Part shown: in pieces, positions 53,853 through 61,336 of the stretch
Layout: every line of letters begins with the position of its first letter
How positions within the stretch are numbered: position 1 is the stretch's first letter
NCBI GenBank assembly: GCA_900696645.1
Contig: CAADGV010000021.1
Location: 1 to 64,000 of the forward strand
Reading direction: 5' to 3'
Length of the DNA: 64,000 bases
Source of the DNA: an uncultured Chlorobiota bacterium
GTDB taxonomy: Bacteria > Bacteroidota > Ignavibacteria > UBA10030 > UBA6906
The notes under the pieces: generated by a model
What the model saw: the letters and a program-made list of their open reading frames with translations, nothing else
What the model was told of the DNA's origin: nothing
Databases searched by the model: none
Position numbers and translations under genes: made by a program

Positions 53853-54482
53853 TTATCTATGTTCCTTCCTGAACATCCCCCACGTATGAATCTGCCCGAC
53901 ATCCGCATCGCCTAATATCCGGTAGCCAAAATGTTCGTACAGCGGCACGTTGGAGGGGAGTTCGGTGCTGAGGCACACGCCCGTTGAGACAGGGTCAGCT
54001 TCGGACATGGCATGCAGGTGTTCCAGCAACATGCGGGCGAGTCCGCCGCGCTGCAATCCGGGACGCACGCCGATCATGCCGAGGTAGTAGTACGGTGTGT
54101 CGGGCACGAAACGGTCGGTAATGCGTTCAAACTCCTCAAGCCGCTCCGTTGCCTCCGGCCCGATGAGGCGCGTCATCCGCTCGTACACCTCCTGCAACTC
54201 CTTCGGCCTCGGCTTTTTGCCCGGACTGTTTGCCGCGGCGACAGCCGCAAGCATGGCGCCCTCCTTCACACCGAGCAACGGCCAGTAGCGCGTAAGCCTC
54301 GACTCGACAAAGAACCCGATGAGCGCACGCAGATGTTCGTCGTACGCCGCTCCCGCCTCCTTCAACACATAGCGCATCAGCGGGTACTTGTGAAACGCCA
54401 GCGCCAGCACTTCAACGGCGTCGGACTTGTCCGCGCGTGAAAGCCGCACAATTGCACGGCCGGATTTCTGTTCCTGACTCAT
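53853..54482 (-). CDS. GNAT-family N-acetyltransferase
   Basis: 209 aa from the ATG at 54482, preceded by GGAGGAGGG; the frame's earlier start would place that ribosome-binding site inside the gene. The acetyl-CoA loop reads YLGMIGVRPGLQRGGLARML (motif A, Q/RxxGxG/A) and the C-terminal strand NVPLYEHFGYRILGDADVG is motif B. Substrate unknown; single gene. Confidence 0.88.
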   Translation of the reverse strand: MSQEQKSGRAIVRLSRADKSDAVEVLALAFHKYPLMRYVLKEAGAAYDEHLRALIGFFVESRLTRYWPLLGVKEGAMLAAVAAANSPGKKPRPKELQEVYERMTRLIGPEATERLEEFERITDRFVPDTPYYYLGMIGVRPGLQRGGLARMLLEHLHAMSEADPVSTGVCLSTELPSNVPLYEHFGYRILGDADVGQIHTWGMFRKEHR

Positions 54483-54645
54483 GAGATGCCCTCCTCCCAA
54501 TGATCTTTCTTATAGTAATAAATGGGGAGGGAAGGGGCAAATGGGAAGCGTTGCGAATGTTGAGGCGATTGGATAGATTGACCGTAAGCATGCATTGTTC
54601 ATAAGAGAAGAAATGAACGCCTGATCAGAACGCGACGAGGAAACA

Positions 54646-54888
54646 ATGGAGACATCCATCATAACAACCGGAGGCCGGATGACTATCCCGCAGCGAATCC
54701 GGCGAAAACTGAAGCTCAAACGGGGTGTCTGCGTCGTGATCATTGAGCAAGAGGGTGGCTTTTTTGTAAGGCCGCTGCGGCAGTACTATGAGAGCTTCGC
54801 GGGAATTCTCCCCCACAAGGGTAAAGCCACAAGCGCCCTTCTTGAGGCTCGCAGACGCAATCGGGAACAGGAAGAAAGTAGTTCTTGA
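54646..54888 (+). CDS. AbrB/MazE/VapB-type DNA-binding antitoxin, no toxin adjacent
   Basis: 80 aa. The N-terminal swapped-hairpin domain reads IITTGGRMTIPQRIRRKLKL and VCVVIIEQEGGFFVRPL, close to the usual VTTKGQVTIP-type pattern, and the charged C-terminal tail (ALLEARRRNREQE) would normally bind a PIN toxin. No VapC/PIN gene follows; the next gene is an HNH nuclease 81 bp away. Either an orphan antitoxin or a simple regulator. Confidence 0.78.
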   Translation: METSIITTGGRMTIPQRIRRKLKLKRGVCVVIIEQEGGFFVRPLRQYYESFAGILPHKGKATSALLEARRRNREQEESSS

Positions 54889-54969
54889 GCACAGCCCAAC
54901 AACTCAATACCATTGCTAGTATAGTTACGCCAAGCAAAGAGGTTTTCTCAACCGAGATATGGGGGAATC

Positions 54970-55713
54970 ATGAATGTTGATGACATTATTAGCTATGCTG
55001 AACTTGTCCACGCAGAGAAGGCAAATCTGCAAAAGGGGATGAATTTTGGCATTGGGAAAAGCTACTCAGTCTTCCTTATGTCGGTCCGCAAAGGGGCGCC
55101 CTATGCTGATCAAATCGATCCATCGACCGGAAATCTCATTTATGAAGGTCATGATCAACATAAGACGAAGGAGTGTCCAGATCCGAAAAGTGTAGACCAA
55201 CCGTTGACGACGCCAAGAGGATCATGGACGGAAAATGGGAAGTTCTTCCGCGCTGCGATGGATTTCAAGGGTGGGCTCCGAAAAAGGCCGGAGCTAGTGA
55301 AGGTGTATGAAAAAATAGCCAACGGGATTTGGTGCTACAAGGGTTTCTTCGAACTGGTCGATGCGAGTATCGTATCTGATGGAAAGCGGAAGGTGTTCAA
55401 ATTCTATCTCAAGCCAGTACAAAAGAAACGGCTGGGACGCACAATAGAGTTGCCTCACAATCGGCTCATTCCAACCCAAGTAAAGCTTGAAGTGTGGAAA
55501 AGGGATGGCGGTAAGTGTGTTGAATGCTGCTCAACAAAGAACCTTCATTATGATCATGACATTCCATTCTCAAAAGGCGGATCGAGCTTGACTGCTATGA
55601 ATGTTCGTCTGCTTTGCGCCAAGCACAATCTAGAAAAATCTGACAAAATCATGTCTCTCTTGCCGTGGGTAGCAATCGCTGGTAGTTTTGCTGAACATTT
55701 ACACAAGAACTGA
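54970..55713 (+). CDS. HNH endonuclease
   Basis: 247 aa. The C-terminal HNH domain (~165-235) is complete: KLEVWKRDGGKCVECCSTKN with the zinc CxxC pair, LHYDHDIPFSKGGSSLTAMN with the catalytic DHD and the central N, and LLCAKHNLEKSDK with the last CxxH. The N-terminal ~150 residues (MNVDDIISYAELVHAEKANL; VYEKIANGIWCYKGFFELVD) are of unknown fold and may bind DNA. Stand-alone restriction or homing-like nuclease; defence role is inference. Confidence 0.82.
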   Translation: MNVDDIISYAELVHAEKANLQKGMNFGIGKSYSVFLMSVRKGAPYADQIDPSTGNLIYEGHDQHKTKECPDPKSVDQPLTTPRGSWTENGKFFRAAMDFKGGLRKRPELVKVYEKIANGIWCYKGFFELVDASIVSDGKRKVFKFYLKPVQKKRLGRTIELPHNRLIPTQVKLEVWKRDGGKCVECCSTKNLHYDHDIPFSKGGSSLTAMNVRLLCAKHNLEKSDKIMSLLPWVAIAGSFAEHLHKN

Positions 55714-55751
55714 CGACGTCTTGTTTCTGCTTAGTAAGAAAAGGAACATCT

Positions 55752-56234
55752 ATGGACTCCCACTCTCAACAAACCCTTCTCGCCCTCATCCGCAAGCAAC
55801 GCACGGCGGCATTGGGTACGCTGCGTAACGGCGCGCCCGAGGTGTCGATGGTTTCCGTTGCCGCATCAAAGGATTGTACGCGGTTCTATCTTCACATCAG
55901 CAGGCTGGCGCATCATTCGCAGAACATCCTGCGCGACCCGCGTCTAAGCCTGATGCTCGCCGAAGCCGACGATGGTACGCGCGATCCGCTTTCGCTTGCA
56001 CGTGTTTCAATTCAGGGGGAAGCCCTCCGCTTCGAAGAAGGATCGCCGGAGTACGAAGCAGGGAAGTCGGCGTACCTCGATAAATTTCCCGATGCGTCAA
56101 TGAACTTCTCGCTCGGAGATTTCAGCCTGTACTTCATTGAGCCGCGCACGGCGCGGTTTGTGGCGGGATTCGGCAAAATCTTCAATCTCATCCTGCACAA
56201 TTTCAAAGAAGTCGGGTCGGTATCTCAGGACTGA
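55752..56234 (+). CDS. Pyridoxamine-phosphate-oxidase-fold (HugZ-like) protein
   Basis: 160 aa split-barrel flavin-binding fold. The start LLALIRKQRTAALGTLRNGA, then EVSMVSVAASKDCTRFYLHI and LAHHSQNILRDPRLSLMLAE are typical of HugZ/heme-utilisation-type members. It could bind FMN, heme or F420. Nearest neighbour downstream is the hip operon; no evident link. Confidence 0.85.
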   Translation: MDSHSQQTLLALIRKQRTAALGTLRNGAPEVSMVSVAASKDCTRFYLHISRLAHHSQNILRDPRLSLMLAEADDGTRDPLSLARVSIQGEALRFEEGSPEYEAGKSAYLDKFPDASMNFSLGDFSLYFIEPRTARFVAGFGKIFNLILHNFKEVGSVSQD

Positions 56235-56385
56235 GTCTTTCAATCTACCAGTCTATACGATCATTTCTACTGCTGTAACGGTAAGATACTGGCGTTTCCG
56301 GCAACCTCAGCATCTTCTCTCGTACAAATTCATCTATTTCTACCTCTTTAGCGGTAATTATTGGCTGATTTGCTGTTTGTCCACG

Positions 56386-56414
56386 TTGCATCTTCAGGAT
56401 TACAATGCTATATT
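56386..56414 (+). promoter_or_regulatory. Promoter of the hipBST operon
   Basis: TTGCAT (56386-56391), a 17-bp spacer and TATATT (56409-56414) form a good promoter 37 bp ahead of the hipB start. The start point would fall within the palindrome at 56412-56431. Confidence 0.65.
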
Positions 56415-56431
56415 ACCGCTAAAGCGGTGAT
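56412..56431. promoter_or_regulatory. Candidate HipB operator with upstream half-site
   Basis: ATTACCGCT and AGCGGTGAT flank AA as a near-perfect palindrome (one mismatch) overlapping the -10 box and start point. The same half-site, TAGCGGTAAT, occurs once more at 56349-56358, upstream of the -35 box. This two-site layout suits autoregulation by HipB. Confidence 0.55.
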
Positions 56432-56450
56432 AATCACTATAGTGGGCAAT

Positions 56451-56681
56451 ATGGAAATCGGCTCAGTAGTACGATTCCATCGGAGGGCGGCAGGGCTTAC
56501 ACAGATCGAGCTTGCCAATCTTGCCGGTGTTGGAAAAACAGTTGTGTTCGATATCGAAAACAACAAAGCATCGATTCAGTGCAACACACTTCAAAAAGTG
56601 CTGAACGCGTTGAACATCACAATCACGTTTGAAAGTCCGTTGATGAAAGAATTTGAAGAGCATGAGAAGAGCAAGAGTTGA
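56451..56681 (+). CDS. hipB: HipB-type XRE transcriptional repressor/antitoxin
   Basis: 76 aa from the ATG at 56451 (MEIGSVVRFHRRAAGLTQIE). The helix-turn-helix TQIELANLAGVGKTVVFDIE and the C-terminal strand KVLNALNITITFES are typical of HipB. Overlaps hipS by 20 bp. It is expected to bind the palindromes just upstream and repress the operon. Confidence 0.85.
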   Translation: MEIGSVVRFHRRAAGLTQIELANLAGVGKTVVFDIENNKASIQCNTLQKVLNALNITITFESPLMKEFEEHEKSKS

Positions 56682-56964
56682 TGTGAGCGGCGTTCCTGCC
56701 GGGACGTTGAAAGAGGATGGTGGTGCGTATGTATTCCGGTACTTCGACGAATACAACGGCCAGCCTGTGTCGCTTACGATGCCCGTCTCAACCCGTGAGT
56801 ACAGCTTCGAAGTCTTCCCGCCTTTTTTTGACGGTCTGCTTCCCGAAGGCGTACAACTTGAAGCGATGCTTCGGTTGAACAAAATCGACCGGAACGATCT
56901 GTTCGCTCAACTGATTGCAGTCGGCGGAGATCTCGTCGGCAACGTAACGGTGCACGCGGAATGA
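56662..56964 (+). CDS. hipS: HipS-like protein (HipA N-terminal domain alone)
   Basis: 100 aa from the ATG at 56662. It corresponds to the N-terminal subdomain of HipA: VDVSGVPAGTLKEDGGAYVF, EYSFEVFPPFFDGLLPEGV and FAQLIAVGGDLVGNVTVHAE. In three-gene hipBST systems this separate small protein is the true antitoxin of the kinase. Overlaps the kinase gene start by 4 bp. Confidence 0.85.
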   Translation: MRRARVDVSGVPAGTLKEDGGAYVFRYFDEYNGQPVSLTMPVSTREYSFEVFPPFFDGLLPEGVQLEAMLRLNKIDRNDLFAQLIAVGGDLVGNVTVHAE

Positions 56965-57887
56965 GATGCCCGATTACATACGATGAGATTCTGGAAGGAA
57001 GATACTCGCAACGCGGCTTGCGGCTTCTTGCACGAAATCTTAAATCGCTTCGGGATCTTCCGCTCGGCGCAGAGGAGCAGCGTCAAGAGGCGGCGCGCCG
57101 TGCCGGGAAAATGTCCGTTCAGGGCGTGCAGCCGAAGTTGAGCGCGAGGCTGAAGGTGAAGGAGGGAATATTCGAGATTGTGGATACCGGAGGTGTGTTC
57201 ATTCTGAAACCGCCAAGTGCAGTCTATGCTGATCTGCCGCAAAACGAGGATCTGACGATGAAGTTAGCTGCAGTGGCAGGGATTGAAGTGCCGCTCCACG
57301 GCATGGTGTACGCGAAGGATGGCTCACTGACCTACTTCATCAGGCGGTTCGACCGGATAGGACACGGAAAGAAAGTTGCCGTCGAGGATTTTGCCCAGCT
57401 TCAGGAAAAATCACGCGACACAAAGTACAACTCCAGCATGGAACAGGTGGCTGCCACCATCGAGCGATACTGCACGTTCCCTGCTGTCGAGAAAGTGAAG
57501 CTCTTCCGGCTGACGCTGTTCAGTTTTCTGACGGGGAACGAGGACATGCACTTGAAGAATTTCTCGCTCATCCGGCGTGAAGGCAAAGTGGAACTTTCCC
57601 CCGCGTATGACCTGCTCAACACGACGATTGCCATCGGCAACGCGCAAGAGGAATTTGCCCTGCCGTTAAGAGGCAGGAAGCGGAAGCTGACACGCGACGA
57701 TTTGATCGCGTACTTCGGCTCGGAGCGGCTCGGCCTGAATGCGCGTGTCATATCAACTGTTCTTGACGATTTGAAACGCAGCGTGAAAGAAAGCGAACGC
57801 TTGATTGGGGAGAGTTTTCTTTCGGAATCGATGAAGGCTGCATATCAAGCGCTTATGGCAGAACGGGCGGGGCGGCTGGGAGTGTAG
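56961..57887 (+). CDS. hipT: HipT-like serine/threonine kinase toxin (HipA C-terminal domain alone)
   Basis: 308 aa kinase lacking the HipA N-terminal subdomain. The Gly-rich/autophosphorylation loop reads KMSVQGVQPKLSA at about 50-62, the ATP-binding strand GGVFILKPPS, the catalytic loop TGNEDMHLKNFSLI and the metal-binding PAYDLLN. The loop has a single leading serine (S-V-Q) rather than the two-serine SxS form described for E. coli HipT. Known HipA/HipT kinases inactivate aminoacyl-tRNA synthetases (GltX or TrpS) and halt growth; the target here is unknown. Confidence 0.85.
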   Translation: MRCPITYDEILEGRYSQRGLRLLARNLKSLRDLPLGAEEQRQEAARRAGKMSVQGVQPKLSARLKVKEGIFEIVDTGGVFILKPPSAVYADLPQNEDLTMKLAAVAGIEVPLHGMVYAKDGSLTYFIRRFDRIGHGKKVAVEDFAQLQEKSRDTKYNSSMEQVAATIERYCTFPAVEKVKLFRLTLFSFLTGNEDMHLKNFSLIRREGKVELSPAYDLLNTTIAIGNAQEEFALPLRGRKRKLTRDDLIAYFGSERLGLNARVISTVLDDLKRSVKESERLIGESFLSESMKAAYQALMAERAGRLGV

Positions 57888-57911
57888 CCTGCTAAGAGAA
57901 TCGTAGGGGTG

Positions 57912-60332
57912 TTACCTCATCAAGACAACTCTCTCCGTCTTCACGAACCTCTCCGTCTGCAACCTGACAAGATAGACTCCGCTGGCGAAGCCTGACGCAT
58001 TCCAAACCGCGATGTGATTCCCCGCTTCAAGACGTTCGTTCACCGGCGTTGCGACTTCACGCCCTAACAAATCGTAGACTCTCAACGTCACGAAGCCGTA
58101 ATCCACAATCTGAAATCTGATGTGCACGTCAGGATTGAACGGATTCGGATACGGCGGGAATAAGGCAAACTCTGCCGGCGTTGCCGGTGCCTCTGCAGCG
58201 CCGCTGATGACATTTGAATATCCCGGCGTTGCCTGCGGCATTGTTTGCCACGCGCCGCCATCCGGCATGCGGCCGTAGGAAACATCCGGTTGCTGGTACC
58301 CGAACGAGATCGTGTCAAGAATTGCCACCCCTCCGCTGTCGCCGCGATACAGTCCCACCCGTTCACCGTCACGATCAAGCTTGAACGTCGCATGCAGCGG
58401 CCCTTGCTGCGGCTGGTCATCCGCCCAAATCAGCATGAATGCACCGGGCGCAATCGTGGTATCGGGAAACCGCCACTTAGTCGGATTGTTGAAATTGTCC
58501 GACAAATAGCAATTGCCCAGCGATACGGCCACCGAATCGCCGTTGTAAATCTCCACCCAATCATCGGCTTCGTTGAACGGGTCGCGGATGGTGTTGACAT
58601 TTGCCGCCATGAATTCATTAATGAACAACCGCGGCTTCGCGCCGAGCACGCGAAAGCGTTGCGTGGTGGCCGGAGCATCGGGCGGCTCAACGGAAATCTG
58701 CGCCGCAACATCCGTCGCCCTGATGTAGTACTCGACTACAGCGTCGGCGGGAAATGGAGGCAGAATCACGCCGTACACCTCGTCACCCGCGGCGCCGTCG
58801 TTGTGGAGGCCGTCGTCGAACATCGTTGCGGCGGGCTGTTGAATGCCGTTGACGCTGCAGAAGAGGTGTACCGTCTGGGCCGCTGCTTCATCCTCGACAC
58901 GTACATTCATCGTCACCGGATCGCCGGCAAAGGGATACCGCGGCGTGTGAGTGAGATCAGACAAAATCGGCGCAACATTGACATTTTGCAGTTGACCGAG
59001 CGCGCTGGTGCGTCGCGTCGAAATATACGGCTTCAGTCCGTACGTGACATGGTTGCCGAGAGCTTGCGTGTACGAATTGTGGAACTGCTGTATCGTGTAG
59101 CCGTAATCCAGCGTCCGGAAACTGTCCGCTTCGGCAGCGAGTGTGATCATCGTGTGAATACTGTCGATGCGCGGGTGCATGGCTGTCTCGTTGAAATAGC
59201 GATACAACAATCTGTTCAGATAGAACGTGTACCTGTTGCGGAACTCCGTCACGCCGAGAATGCGTGAAGCCAGCGGGCGCTGCTCCGTCGGGTGTCCCCA
59301 CGTATAGATGTTGCGTGTGCCGAAGTTGATGTTCGGCAGAATCTGAGTCCACCAGATGCCGAACGTGTTGTCATAATCGTACGGGATGAACTCGAACTTG
59401 CCTGTATGCAGATTATGGTAGAGATAGTAGTTGTTCTTCCAAAACCAATAATCATCCCAGCTTCCCGCTGCAACATCCATCGCGAGAATCCTGAGAAAAT
59501 TGTTGACGTTGAAAACACGTTGAATGGCAACAGCGAATGAATCGGTCGGAGTCAGGTTCAAGACGGAAATAAAATGTGCGAGATCAGAGTAGTCGTCAAT
59601 CTCCTCGTTGATGGTCAGTTCGTACACACGCCTGTTGCCCGACAGTAGTTTGTAGAGATTCGGATCGCTGCCAAGATAGCGCAAGTCCGCAGGCCAGAGA
59701 CATTTGTACAGGTTGCCGTCATTATTGCCAAAACGTGACTGAACGAAATTCTCATCAACATGCTCGACGCTGATGTAGAGGCCGTAATACAAGCCGTTGA
59801 TATAGAGTCGTGTATGATGCGCCCGTGATGCCGGAACGCCCGACTTGGCAAACAAATCCCACCCTAACTTCGACCGTATGATGGACGGATCGTTATGCTC
59901 GCCGTTGACGTTGAGCTTTTCGAAGCCGTGGAACTTTCTTCCCCGCTCGAATGTGTTGATCGAGATCTTGAACGACTTTTTGCGGGAGTCTCTTGACGTG
60001 TTGCCGCGTAAGCGGAAACCGATGTTCGCGACAGTGTCGTTAATGAACGGGTTCTGGAAGACAAACGTCGCGGGATACTCGTGGTCGCTCTGAGCGTTTG
60101 CAGGGTCGAGAATTCGCGCCAGCGAGTCCGAGTCAATCAGGATGTGGATGGTTGCTACTGTGGTATCGAGATATACCGGATTCGGGGGAAGCTGCGCTCG
60201 TGAATCATGGTTCAGCAACATGCCTGCGGTGAGCAACACGGGCAGAAAGAGGAGAGACGTCATTGCTATTCTGGAAAAAAACCTGTGAATTCTATGCACG
60301 TACAATGTATCCAAATTGCTGCAGGTGAACAA
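57912..60332 (-). CDS. Secreted CotH-kinase-like protein with lamin-tail domain and T9SS sorting domain
   Basis: About 806 aa as drawn. A hydrophobic signal (AMTSLLFLPVLLTAGMLLNH) is preceded by basic residues (HRIHRFFSR); the true start is unclear (TTG at 60332, GTG at 60299 or ATG at 60263), and I keep the long form because the ATG form would leave no positive charge before the signal. CotH core: IGFRLRGNTSRDSRKKSFKI, KLNVNGEHNDPSIIRSKLGW, HTRLYINGLYYGLYISVEHV and FIPYDYDNTFGIWW. A lamin-tail domain (LFINEFMAANVNTIRDPFNE, DDWVEIYNGDSV) and a T9SS domain (YPNPFNPDVHIRF ... TERVVLMR) follow. CotH relatives phosphorylate spore-coat proteins; here an extracellular kinase is possible. Confidence 0.85.
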   Translation of the reverse strand: MFTCSNLDTLYVHRIHRFFSRIAMTSLLFLPVLLTAGMLLNHDSRAQLPPNPVYLDTTVATIHILIDSDSLARILDPANAQSDHEYPATFVFQNPFINDTVANIGFRLRGNTSRDSRKKSFKISINTFERGRKFHGFEKLNVNGEHNDPSIIRSKLGWDLFAKSGVPASRAHHTRLYINGLYYGLYISVEHVDENFVQSRFGNNDGNLYKCLWPADLRYLGSDPNLYKLLSGNRRVYELTINEEIDDYSDLAHFISVLNLTPTDSFAVAIQRVFNVNNFLRILAMDVAAGSWDDYWFWKNNYYLYHNLHTGKFEFIPYDYDNTFGIWWTQILPNINFGTRNIYTWGHPTEQRPLASRILGVTEFRNRYTFYLNRLLYRYFNETAMHPRIDSIHTMITLAAEADSFRTLDYGYTIQQFHNSYTQALGNHVTYGLKPYISTRRTSALGQLQNVNVAPILSDLTHTPRYPFAGDPVTMNVRVEDEAAAQTVHLFCSVNGIQQPAATMFDDGLHNDGAAGDEVYGVILPPFPADAVVEYYIRATDVAAQISVEPPDAPATTQRFRVLGAKPRLFINEFMAANVNTIRDPFNEADDWVEIYNGDSVAVSLGNCYLSDNFNNPTKWRFPDTTIAPGAFMLIWADDQPQQGPLHATFKLDRDGERVGLYRGDSGGVAILDTISFGYQQPDVSYGRMPDGGAWQTMPQATPGYSNVISGAAEAPATPAEFALFPPYPNPFNPDVHIRFQIVDYGFVTLRVYDLLGREVATPVNERLEAGNHIAVWNASGFASGVYLVRLQTERFVKTERVVLMR

Positions 60333-60373
60333 ACATAAATCGCTTCGTTATTCCGGTTGCATCGATACCGCTC

Positions 60374-61261
60374 TTGCTTCTGATTAGTGCATGGATGAGT
60401 TCACATCCTCAAACGGCCGACTATGAACAAGTCCAGGAACTCTTCGACGACAACTGCGTGATGTGTCACGCCGGTCCGAAGGCGCCGAAAGGCCTCCGGT
60501 TGGACAGTTACGAGAATGTAATGAAAGGGAGTGAGAATGGTAGTGTGGTCGAGAAGGGAAATCCGGAAGGAAGCGAGTTGGTGAGGAGAATCCGCGGCAC
60601 CAGCACACCGCGCATGCCGCTCTCGGGTCCGCCCTGGCTTGATGAAGTCGAGATGAAGTTAATTGAAGATTGGATACGAAACGGGGCATCTCCGCCCGCT
60701 GTCCGATCCTCAAACACCCAAAGCGTCCCTGAACCGGCTGAACCACCAAAGCCGAAAGATGGCATCACCTATGCCGATGTCGCGCCAATCTTCAAGGCCA
60801 ACTGCGTGAAATGTCACAACCACAAAGGCCTGATGGGGCCGCCACCGGAGGGACTTGTTCTCGCCAGCTATCAGGAGATCATGAATGGAACGGAGAGGGC
60901 GTTTGTAATTCCAGGCAATCCCGATGCAAGCGAACTCGTACGGAAGATTCGGGGACAGTCACTCCCGCGAATGCCGTTCGACGGGCCGCCGTATCTTTCC
61001 GCCGATGAGGTTGCCCTTGTCGAGCGGTGGGTGACAGAGGGGGCGAAGGATGAATCGGGCAACAAGGCCGAAATTCCCGTCGGGCGAAAAGTACGGTTAG
61101 GCGGACAGCTCACTGGCATTGCGTCACTTGATGGCTTGCCGCTTCTAATCAATCGCCGGACGGAGATGAAGAAGAAGACGGCTCCCGGGAGTTATGTCGA
61201 AGTTCGCGGCAGGGTGACGAGTGACGGCGGAATAGCAGCCGAACTGATCAGAACGCGATAG
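60374..61261 (+). CDS. Diheme cytochrome c (planctomycete-type cytochrome C domain)
   Basis: About 295 aa; the start is uncertain (TTG 60374, or ATG 60395), and the frame is open further upstream without a good start. A hydrophobic stretch (LLLISAWM) suggests export. Two internal repeats each begin with a heme site: FDDNCVMCHAGPKAPKGLRL and FKANCVKCHNHKGLMGPP, followed by SELVRRIRGTSTPRMPLSGP and SELVRKIRGQSLPRMPFDGP, so the protein arose by duplication. A C-terminal OB-like domain (VGRKVRLGGQLTGIASLDGL) is related to DUF5666-type folds. Probably a periplasmic electron carrier or scaffold. Convergent with the OmpA gene. Confidence 0.82.
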   Translation: MLLISAWMSSHPQTADYEQVQELFDDNCVMCHAGPKAPKGLRLDSYENVMKGSENGSVVEKGNPEGSELVRRIRGTSTPRMPLSGPPWLDEVEMKLIEDWIRNGASPPAVRSSNTQSVPEPAEPPKPKDGITYADVAPIFKANCVKCHNHKGLMGPPPEGLVLASYQEIMNGTERAFVIPGNPDASELVRKIRGQSLPRMPFDGPPYLSADEVALVERWVTEGAKDESGNKAEIPVGRKVRLGGQLTGIASLDGLPLLINRRTEMKKKTAPGSYVEVRGRVTSDGGIAAELIRTR

Positions 61262-61284
61262 TTCTTGTATTGTGAAAAGCAAAA

Positions 61285-61320
61285 TGCCCCGGCACGTTCG
61301 CTTGCCGGGCACTTCCGTTT
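61285..61320. terminator. Bidirectional terminator between convergent genes
   Basis: TGCCCCGGCA pairs with TGCCGGGCA around an 8-base loop, between the end of the cytochrome gene and the end of the OmpA gene. The plus side is followed by CTTCCGTTTCC; T-richness is modest. Confidence 0.55.
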
Positions 61321-61336
61321 CCTAAACAGGATTACG

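Noticed and set aside
58245-59267. 340-codon plus-strand frame opposite the CotH gene
   Set aside because: Antisense shadow; the minus strand encodes clear CotH and lamin-tail motifs.
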